This document shows positions 55,538 through 63,356 of a DNA stretch of 64,000 nt, piece by piece. The stretch's first letter is position 1. Each line of letters opens with the position of its first letter. Made by a program: the position numbers and the translations under genes. Below the pieces are notes generated by a model, which saw nothing but the letters and a program-made list of their open reading frames with translations, was not told the DNA's origin and did not search any database. The DNA comes from Rheum nobile (lineage: Eukaryota; Streptophyta; Magnoliopsida; Caryophyllales; Polygonaceae), in the NCBI GenBank assembly GCA_027886185.1, contig WOAB01000233.1, positions 620,001 through 684,000 on the forward strand, given 5' to 3'.

Positions 55538-56101
55538 TCAACTTGGGTTGTGTACAGCAACTGAACTCCTGGGGTCTATATCAGGGGGATGCCTCTTTGT
55601 GTTCTCTATGTTGAGCTTGATCCTCATTCTCCTGTACTTCATGGTTGGTAGACCGCTGTTCACGTCAATGATTGCACTAGCCATCTTCAAAAATGGCCTA
55701 CCCAACATCTCAGGGGTTGCATGTTTGTCCTGCCCCGTATCCAGCATGTAGAAATCCGCCACTTGAATCAAGGCCTCCTTCTTGTGCTTCTCCTTTGGCC
55801 TCTTCTTGATTTTTCCCAACGCCTTTAAAAATTCTGCACAGTGAGGGATGTTGTTTGCCAGTTTGAATAAATGAATGTTTGCCTCGCAGTTACTGAAGGT
55901 GTCAAATAGATCCTTGTCGTTCTCCACCTTTCCGGTGTCCTTCAGAGCCTCGAGAAAGGGTGCGGGAGGCTTCAATGAACTGAGCGGTGGAAAATTAGGC
56001 CGAACATAGTCATCCACGACAGGTGCAGATGATCCGCGATCGCGGAGTGGCTCCCGCGGTCGCGGAACTGCGTTTGGGTCTTCGGAGACGTCGGGGGACA
56101 A
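55538..56101 (-). pseudogene. Element C truncated gag-pol spacer and protease remnant
   Basis: 188 codons: translated dyad motifs (RPREPLRDRG), DDYVRPNFPPL...PPAPFLEALK, DLFDTFSNCEAN, then KEKHKKEALIQVADFYMLDTGQDKH joined as in element B, skipping the protease active site. Ends NTKRHPPDIDP like A and B. It is one frame off from the upstream gag, the shift lying within the motif array at 56034-56292. Confidence 0.82.
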
Positions 56102-56958
56102 TCCGCGGTCGCGGATTTCATTCCGCGGTCGCGGATTTCATTCCACGGTCGCGAAAATCTCTCGACCTGATGCTCATCTGTTGGCCTTTTTCCGCGGTCG
56201 CGGAAATTATTCCGCGGTCGCGGAATTTCTTCGGAAAAATCACCGCCTTCTGGGACTGGTCCGCAGTCGTGGATTTCCTGGTGTGGTCGCGGAATGTCTT
56301 CTGTGGCGTCTTTTTCTACTGTAGCTCCGTTTCCAGCCATATTATCTTTCTCATGATCACCCTCCTCTGGCAAGGGTGTGCTTCCCAACTGTATACCACT
56401 CCTTAGTGTCATCGCACATACATTTTCTCTTGGGTTCTCTACCATAGGACATGGTATTTGCCTGGACTCCCTGGCCTCCAATTTACTCAACAATTGAGCG
56501 ACTTGTCCAAACTGATTCTCCAAGTGCTGAACATTAGAATTCGTCTCGTGTTGCTGTTGGACCACTGTTTCAATTTTTGCCCCCATCGAGGTCACATTGC
56601 TAGTCATAGTCGCTATGCTCTGCATGATAGTTTTGAGTATGTCATTACCAGGCATAGGAGGGTTTTGATGATTTCCGTATCTCGGATTATTGTGATCCCT
56701 CCACCCTGAGTTGTAGGCGTTTGAGTACGGTTCATATCTCGACCTCTGCGGTCCAAAACCTCTTGTAGCGTTTACTACAGCTGCATGTTCAGTAAGTCTT
56801 GGGCACTCGTCACTGGGGTGCAGCGGATCATGACAGATTCTGCAGGGCTTAACTGGCCTTGCTGCACTTGAAGTTGGGTGATAGCCCCTCTCTAGAGTAA
56901 ATGTGTAGGAGTATGGGTCATATCGCGGCTCCTGCCGGACTTGGGGAAATCTCTCCAT
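55972..56958 (-). pseudogene. Element C gag C-terminal part
   Basis: Begins about 75 bases after a MVHTRAIDF start-like segment near 57015, so the capsid domain has been deleted. It keeps CRICHDPLHPSDECP (knuckle-like), RYEPYSNAYNSGWRDH, a helix with HLENQFGQVAQLLSKL, PCPMVENPRENVCAMTLRSG, then a linker of translated dyad motifs (EIPRPRNNFRDRG). The end of this frame (after about 56030) is out of register with the true continuation in 55538-56101. Confidence 0.82.
56034..56292 (-). repeat. Dyad-motif array in element C gag
   Basis: About nine CCGCGGTCGCGG-like motifs. Several runs are in exact 20-bp phase: 56035/56055, 56102/56122/56142 (unit CCGCGGTCGCGGATTTCATT) and 56191/56211. The middle unit is a near-perfect tandem. 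Twenty is not a multiple of three, so each gain or loss shifts the gag frame. Confidence 0.88.
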
Positions 56959-57077
56959 CTCTGAATCAAGATCAAAAAAGAAAAAGAAACAAAATCAATA
57001 GCACGGGTGTGGACCATAAGATAGGTCCACACAAAAGTTGACACACAAACAAACACCAAGAAAAATTAAAACTTGTC

Positions 57078-57095
57078 TCCCCGGCAACGGCGCCA
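57078..57095 (-). other. Element C inner primer-binding site
   Basis: Plus strand TCCCCGGCAACGGCGCCA, 18 bases matching the 3' end of tRNA-Asp including CCA. It is followed by ATT and only the first seven bases of the LTR (TGATAGA), and then by a gag-derived piece instead of the rest of the LTR. Confidence 0.88.
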
Positions 57096-57106
57096 ATTTG
57101 ATAGAT

Positions 57107-57141
57107 GCTATGCTCTGCATGATAGTGTTGAGTATGTCGTT
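57107..57141 (-). other. Gag-derived filler next to embedded tRNA
   Basis: 35 bases match 56612-56646 of the same element's gag with two differences. The last six (GTCGTT) overlap the first six bases of the tRNA, a microhomology junction as expected from template switching. Confidence 0.85.
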
Positions 57142-57210
57142 GTAGTATAGTGGTAAGTATTCCCGCCTGTCACGCGGGTGACCCGGGTTCGATCCCCGGC
57201 AACGGCGCCA
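57136..57210 (+). tRNA. tRNA-Asp(GTC) sequence with encoded CCA, embedded at element C PBS
   Basis: A complete tRNA on the plus strand. Acceptor stem GTCGTTG pairs with CAACGGC; anticodon stem CCCGC/GCGGG holds loop CTGTCAC with anticodon GTC; T stem CCGGG/CCCGG holds loop TTCGATC. Discriminator G at 57207, then CCA at 57208-57210. A-box-like TAGTATAGTGG and B-box GGTTCGATCCC are intact, so RNA polymerase III could transcribe it. Plant nuclear tRNA genes do not encode CCA, and this CCA ends three bases from the LTR, exactly as a PBS does. It is therefore best read as the reverse-transcribed complete primer of the retrotransposon rather than an ordinary tRNA gene. Confidence 0.93.
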
Positions 57211-57213
57211 ATT

Positions 57214-58548
57214 TGATAGACGTTGTCGAGGCGCCTAAACAAAATAATCCTAAACAAGTAGCAAAGGCAAGCAAGGGTCGAATCCCACAGGGAGGAAGTA
57301 ATCTTTCAGAGTGCAAAGTCGTATGTCAAAGGTAACAAAGAGGGGAATTGGTTGATTGTTGTGAAACAAGTAAACAAAGCAAAGTAAACAAAACAAAAGG
57401 TTGAAATCAATTGGGGAAAACACTTAGCCAAACAAATATCCATCATTCATATGATTGATTGGTCCTAGGTTATCTCTATTCCTTCCTTTGATTATTCCTG
57501 TCCCTATTCTGAATTAATTACCAGTCCTACCAGTTCAGGCAACTCTAACTATTAAACAATCCCTACCTTCAAGATTTAATTCAATAGCGGCAAGAAGCAT
57601 AGGAATTAACCAAGATACATGCAACACCACGACCCGCAGTATTTAACATATAATCAAATCTCTTTCATAATAAACTAGTCATACCAGTCCTAGAATATCA
57701 TGGATGCTACAACGGATAAGGAATCTCAACCCGAAATATCCAAACCCTATCAATAGACAATTACTAATATCAACTAGTTGGCCAAACCAGTCAAATCAAT
57801 AAGAATATGCTCAAGAGAAAAGATATAATCCAAAGGAATAGGAAATAGAGTTATAACCTCACAATCATGAATCAAATGAAGGCTTTAATTGTCGGACTAA
57901 GCAAAGGGTACTTAGTTCTTCATAGTTCAAAGGAAAACAATGCTGAATGGAAAAACTCAATTGTAACGTGATAGGGAAACTAGGTTAAATAACCTAACCC
58001 TAAAACTAAAGTGAAAAAGATAACGAAACAAATCCTAAAAGGAAATAAAATACTAAAATACTAAATACTAAAAGAAAATAAAGTCGGAAAAGTAAAAGAA
58101 TAAAGAACTTCAGAAAATCCCGCGTGGCTTCGCTCCGTGTCATTCCGCGATCGAGGAAGGAATTCCGCTGTCGCGGAAATTGCATTGTTGCTCTCGACCT
58201 GCTTCGCTGGGGGATTTTCCACGGTCGCGGCGCTTTTTCCGTGGTCGCGGAAAATTGTTGTTCTAGCTCCATCTTCTCGAATTAGCCGCGATCTCTTTCC
58301 TTCGTCGCCCGCAGTCGCGGCATCTTCTTTCTTTTCCTTGTGTGGCTCTTTCTTCTACTCTTCCTTTGTCTTCTCAAGTGGTCTACTCCTCGTCTCTTGG
58401 ATGTCTTCGTTTAAGCTCCTCCAAACCACCATATCCACACTTCTTCTACCCAACTCCATATTCCACAGTTGTGCTCTAAATCCATACAAATGGCACCCTA
58501 AACATCGGTAACAACTCCTAAATAAGCACTACAAAGTAGAGCTGATCA
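57214..58548 (-). repeat. Element C 5' LTR (right copy)
   Basis: Partner of 52821-54148. It carries motif pairs at 58145/58165 and 58219/58239; the latter is a 20-bp duplication that the left LTR lacks. Followed outward by GGCGT. Confidence 0.93.
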
Positions 58549-59573
58549 GGCGTGCTCAACGGAAGTAAGGCAAAAGGCGCGGGCACCGAGGCTGGCGCGG
58601 GAACGGGCACCAGGGCCAGAGCGGGTGTGGGCACCGAGGCCGTAGCGGGTGTGGGCACCGGGGTAGACGGGGGCGCGAGCACTGGGGCCGATTTGGGTGC
58701 GGTCACCGATGTCGATGGGGGTGCGGGCACCAGGGCTGATGTGGGCACCGAGACCGGAGTTGGAGTGGCCACCGGGGCCATAGCGGGTGTGGGCACTGAG
58801 GCCGGAGCGGGTGCGGGCACCGGGGCAGACGGGGGCACGAGCAGCGGGGTCGATTGGGGTGCGGGCACCGGTGTCGATAGGGGCACGAGCACTGGGGCTG
58901 ATGTGGGCACCGAGACCGGAGCTAGAGTGGCCACCGGGGCAAGAGCGGGTGTGGGCACCGAGGCCGGAGCGGGTGCGGGCACCGGGGCAGATAGGGGCAC
59001 AAGCACCAGGGCCGATTGGGGTGTGGGCACCAGTTTTGATGGGGGTGCGGGCACTGGGGCTGATGTGGGCACCGAGACCGGAGCTGGAGTGGGCACGGTA
59101 GGCGTCGGGGCTGCAGGCGCACGCTCCACCAATGGGCTCTTCATATCGGCAAAGCGAGCTTCGGAGGCCTCGCGATGGCGCTCAACTTCGGTGCGGAGTT
59201 GCTCATTGTAGCGCTTGAGGTCGGAGAGATCCCTCTCGGGGGCATGACGTTGAGCCATCACATAGAGAAGGTGGGCCAACGTGACAATGGGAGCTTCACC
59301 AAGCCAATATTGCAATTCTTGGAGCCGGGCCCACCATTGTCAAGCATCGCCGGTGAAGTAAAGGGTGGCAATGCACACGCGCTCCAACTCATCATAAGAG
59401 GAATCTCCAAGCACAAGTGTCGTGTTCCGAGCCCACACCAAAAATTCATACTCGTCATCGTGGCTAGCGGAGGTGTTGAGGCGCAACCCCTTGCCATGGC
59501 TCGCGGGCCAGCTAGGGAGATGATGGTACGATTGAGACCGAGTCGGGGCATGCCGGTATCCTATATAAGACAT
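58549..59573 (-). pseudogene. Element F gag (homologue of D gag)
   Basis: Minus strand. It begins with MSYIGYRHAPTRSQSYHHLP, then LPSWPASHGKG, EYEFLVWARNTTLVLG and CIATLYFTGDA, matching D gag block for block. One in-frame TGA then interrupts before QWWARLQELQYWLGEAPIVTLAHLLYVMAQ. A long Pro/Val/Ala-rich tail follows, built from about 162-bp DNA repeats, up to the element C insertion. The N-terminal Arg/Tyr-rich part of D gag is not evident. Would have been a particle protein. Confidence 0.8.
58600..59100 (-). repeat. 162-bp tandem repeats in element F gag tail
   Basis: GATGTGGGCACCGAGACCGG occurs at 58738, 58900 and 59062, giving a 162-bp (54-codon) period, about three copies. Each encodes shorter Pro-Val-Ser-Ala-Pro units. 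The plus-strand Gly/Thr/Ala frame over the same bases is its mirror and not a gene. Confidence 0.85.
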
Positions 59574-60122
59574 GACTCTATGATGGCTAGACTAGGCTTG
59601 TGTGGGAAATGGGCAATTTGGATGTACAAAGAGAAGGGATTGCCATTTTGGGGGTTGACAAGGTCTTGTAGAAGAGATCAGAAGAATTTTGTGGTTTTGC
59701 CACTTTTGTTCTACCTTGGGAACCCACAAGAGAAGACTCCAAACACTCTACACAAAGCTAGTCAACCAAAAGGGACAAGTTTTGCAAGACTCCCAAAATG
59801 GCCAAACAAGGCAAAGTGGGAAGGAAATGTGTTATTTGACTTTGCTTCTTTGGGAGGAAGAGTCACATGTGTTGCTTTAGCAAAGAGATGCTTCTTCAAC
59901 CTTTGGAGGAGGTGAGGACGACCTGGTGGTTATGGTGGGAAGGTGGGCGGCGGTAGGGTGGCAGGCGGCGGAGGCGCGGTGGTGGTGACAAGGTGGTCGG
60001 AGGTAATTTTTTTGGTATTTTGGGCTGAAATTTTGTGGAGATGAAGGAAATGGCAAGGGGAATTGGAAAATGAGTGAAATAAGGAAAAATAAGAGAAGAA
60101 ATTGCACTTAACTTAGCCGTTG
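59574..60122 (-). other. Element F leader
   Basis: About 550 bp between PBS and gag on the minus strand, Pro/His-coding by chance near 59930-60000. No separate gene seen. Confidence 0.5.
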
Positions 60123-60137
60123 GTTCTTGATACCAAT
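60122..60137 (-). other. Element F primer-binding site
   Basis: Minus strand ATTGGTATCAAGAACC beside the right LTR, initiator-Met tRNA type as in D. Confidence 0.85.
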
Positions 60138-61877
60138 TGATGTGAATCTGTTGGATCGTTAGAGTTACGTCTGTGGGAACAAAAGCTTTGTTCCCACAGA
60201 AGGCACAGCGGATTTAAATAGCAAGAAAGATAACAGAACGAACTCACGATATATAGTGGAAACCCTGATTAGCAAAACTAGCTTCTCAAGGAAAAACCAC
60301 TACCTTCAAGCTTCCGCTTGAGAGGATTTTGAACTGCGTACTTGTCTTATTAGTTTCTTGCTTGATTACACTTGTATCCTGGACTTCGACCTCTAAACAA
60401 CCAGCTAGACTCGAAACCTCTTCTACAACGATGAATCAAACTCAACTCTCAAAGACTCACACGCACCTCACTCTCTTTCTCTTCTTTTCTCCTTTTTTTC
60501 GTTCAAAGTCGTTCTTTTCCGTGAAGTCGTACCTAAGAAATGAATCCTCACTTTACTTAAATACAACTCAGCAGAAACCCTAATTGACACACATTAGGAA
60601 ATACTATAATCGGATTACAAAGATGTGATTTTGTTTGGAAGATAAGATATCACAACCGATTATATTAATTAAGGAAGGAGTTCCCTAATTAATCCAACCG
60701 ATTGGATATTATTCTTCTCTCTCCAATCGCCTTATCTTAGGAAAGATTCCTAGGATAACACGATCGGGTCTTTTCTCTCTTTCCATATCTTCGCGCAATC
60801 TGGCTTGATCCTTGGAGCCGAAGTCTTCATCTTCTACCGCGTGGCTTCTTGATTTATTTCCTTAATTCTGCACGCTGTATGACTTCTTTCCTTTTGCAGC
60901 CTCGATCTTGGTCTGTCACTTCAGTTCCTGGAGAGGTAACAAAGCACTTGCTAAGTCTTTGTTCCCTCTGAGATCCTCTGCTGCAACGCTCCCTGGGAAA
61001 ACTCTTCTTGTCCCTGAAACACTTGGTACACATATTAGTTGAGTGGTTGTAACCATCAAAACCTAAGGAATTCAACAGAATCAAACCTCCAAGAGGAGGC
61101 CTTTCTTCACGGATTTGCTCGATCGTGGCTAAGAAAGCTTGGTCTTCTTCTCTTGGGCAGCAAAGGAGTCTTCAATGGTGTTCTTGAGGAGATCTTGAAG
61201 TGACTTGATGGCGGAAGCAAGGGTGAAGTCTTCGAAGCTCCCTTGGAAGGAGAATGGCCAAGGGAACCTCAAAGGAGATTCATTGGCAAGCGTTTGTTTT
61301 GTTTGCAAGAACAAGATTGTTGTTTGGTGTTTGAATGATTTTGTGTGAAAGAAGGAGGAGAGAAAGAATAGATTTGGAGTTGGAAGATATAGTGGAAGTC
61401 TTGGGGAGGTATTCCTTAAACCCAAGATGGATAATCCACTCTATTAATCTTCAACTGAGGTTACAATGAAGCAAGTAAGGCATATAAATAATAGAGTGCT
61501 AGGGTTTCGGCCACATGGCCTTGTTAAGCTAATGGGCCTCTTGGGCTAGAAGTCCATAAATATATGGCTTCACACACCCAAAAAGGTAATGCTAAAAATA
61601 AAAGACATCATACTAAAAATAGAAGGATAAGAGCCGAAGCTCGGATAGGCAAGACATTGGGCGTGCCAAGGAGGGCGTTGATGTCTTGAGTTCCATGGCA
61701 TGTCATGGCGTCGAGGACTTCAATATCTTGACGTCGAGGAGGTGAGTGGCGCCCGACCAAGTGTTGGCATTGGTGAGTGCCCGACGCTAAGGTTGCGAGG
61801 GTCCGGCCAAGGCATCTTCAAGCCATCATCGTTGATGGAAGTCAAGGGATGTTGGCATCCATCACCGGGACCCATCA
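60138..61877 (-). repeat. Element F 5' LTR (right copy), interrupted by G
   Basis: The first 11 bases (TGATGTGAATC) lie at 60138-60148 and the rest at 61083-61877. Removing G and its duplication gives 806 bp, exactly the length of the partner LTR at 51754-52559. Confidence 0.92.
60149..61077. mobile_element. Element G: copia-like solo LTR
   Basis: 929 bp with TGTTG...CAACA inverted ends, flanked by a perfect GAATC duplication (60144-60148 and 61078-61082). No coding content. A TATA-like TATTTAAGTAA on the minus strand near 60560 suggests minus orientation, with low confidence. The copia assignment rests on the terminal bases only. Confidence 0.8.
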
Positions 61878-62134
61878 ATTTCAGTCATGGAGTTCCTGTA
61901 ATGCATTCTGGATCTCTTCCTCATGAAGACAACGTAGGTAATATCAGTGGTGGACCACTTGAGCAACATGTCATCTTTGAGGACAAAAGTGGATGCCTTG
62001 GCACGAATTCGTTGTGCCTCATTCTTATCGAGTGGCAGTTTTCCATGCTTATACCAATTATAGAATGGAGTGATCCAGGAGTCATATTCGTTGGAGACTA
62101 TCTGGATTGAAGATGCCTTGGCCGGACTCATCAA
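61878..62134 (-). pseudogene. Element E pol segment before the integrase zinc domain
   Basis: Minus strand: SWITPFYNWYKHGKLPLDKNE, RIRAKASTFVLKDDMLLKWS. This is the linker between RNase H and integrase typical of Tat-lineage pol (SWMxP...YL..G.LP.D..EAR...R.A..Y...). It joins at MTE(I) to 51753 across element F. Confidence 0.82.
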
Positions 62135-62483
62135 TGAGCATAAGCTGGAAACGAGTCATGACCTCCTCAACCGGAATAACGCTCATATCCCCTTACGTCT
62201 TTAAATAAGCACGAATCTCACCAGCAACCAACTGGTTCCGTTGCATTAGTAATGGTAATACCCATTAAAAATTTTATATGACAAAAAATAATAAACATGT
62301 ATTGAATTAAACGAATCAAATATACCGCAAGAGTGTCCACTGAAGGTGTGGGATGGACGGGGCCCGTGGGACGATCTTGTTTGAGGGATCTGAGATCCAC
62401 CAACGCATGAGAGTAGTCGTCCAACCAATCCAGATAGTCATCCGAGTTTATCAGCGACCCGCTTATGTAAATCGTGTGTACTA
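62135..62483 (-). other. Element E sequence upstream of pol segment, degenerate
   Basis: No clear domain. Small minus-strand frames at 62218-62428 are unrecognised. RT and RNase H of E are not found in the window; the junction with element I at about 62484 is abrupt, with no target duplication visible. Confidence 0.4.
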
Positions 62484-63356
62484 CTAGATATGCAACCCGA
62501 ACCCGGAATCACAAGTCCTAGCTATTAGGAAGATATCAATAAACCTAGGTGATCAGTCTAGATAAATCAACATAAACCAATAAACATTCAAGCACAAGAG
62601 AATTAATCCAACTAGATAGGAAATCGAACAAGAGTAGAAAACTCACAACCAATTAATTGTTGGCTTCAAACTGTCAAGTGCAACAATGGAGGTTTAGTTC
62701 TCCATAGGGTTTGTGAGAGCAAACTATGAAAGGTGACAACTAGGTTTAAAGAATATATTCCTCTAAAAGAGTCTTAAACTTAACTTAAATACTAAGGAAA
62801 TAATTCAGAAATAAAGAAAAGAAATAAACAAACTTGGAAACAAAGTCTCGGAAATAAAATAAAACGGGAAATAAAAACTCGGAAATATCTTCAGTGCGTC
62901 GCCACCACTGGGTGCGGTGACACCCACCGCAGGGTGCGGTGGTCTTCCAGAATCTAGATCCTCGCTTCTGTTGTGCTCGCCGTGGGTGCGGCCATCTCAC
63001 CGCGGGGTGCGGTGGCGATGACTTCTCAGCTTCTGTGACACTTCCGTAAAAACACCATAACTTTTGATTCCTAACTCGGATTGCGCTCATATTTGGAGGA
63101 CTTGTAGTAGACTTCAAGATCTAACTCCTAGAATTGGAATCACTCCATTTGGACATCTGAGTAAATAGAACGAACCATTTGAATTCAGCCCACTGTTCTT
63201 CTACTCTTCAATGCACTTCAAACCTCTGTAAATCTCATGATTTCTTCACTTCTAGTCTCTAACTCTCAACTCCACAATTGTGCTTTAAATCCATCCAAAT
63301 GGCACCTCAAAACTGGTAACAACCCCTAGAAATACACTATAAAATAGTGCCGATCA
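62484..63356 (-). repeat. Element I truncated 3' LTR (B/C-type mosaic)
   Basis: Starts abruptly at CTAGATATGCAACCCGAACC, which equals internal position about 21561 of the B LTR, so roughly the first 550 bases are missing. The front (to about 63020) follows the B LTR, including motifs CCACCGCAGGGTGCGGTGG at 62931 and others. The end (about 63240-63356, ATTGTGCTTTAAATCC, ATGGCACCTCAAAAC, GTGCCGATCA) follows the C LTR. Confidence 0.8.

Larger units (their letters stand above)
52821..58548 (-). mobile_element. Element C: Athila-like retrotransposon with gag remnant and embedded tRNA
   Basis: LTRs 52821-54148 (1328 bp) and 57214-58548 (1335 bp), flanks GGCGC and GGCGT (one difference). Minus orientation. 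Order: 5' LTR, full tRNA-Asp copy at the PBS, a 30-odd bp piece of gag, a second normal PBS, gag C-terminal part, truncated protease, conserved non-coding block, PPT, 3' LTR. No capsid domain, protease active site or pol. Inserted near the 3' end of element F gag. Confidence 0.93.
51754..61877 (-). mobile_element. Element F: gag-only LTR retrotransposon related to D
   Basis: LTRs 51754-52559 (806 bp) and 60138-61877 (806 bp once element G is removed), flanks ATTTT (51749) and ATTTC (61878). The PBS ATTGGTATCAAGAACC lies on the minus strand next to the right LTR, and the PPT AAGAAGGGTAGAG next to the left LTR, so it reads on the minus strand. Gag is homologous to D. It is inserted in the E integrase zinc domain and was itself hit by C and G. 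No pol. Confidence 0.92.

Noticed and set aside
58552..59211. Long Gly/Thr/Ala-rich plus-strand frame
   Set aside because: It is the exact mirror of the Pro/Val/Ala-rich gag tail of element F; the minus strand is supported by homology to element D gag.
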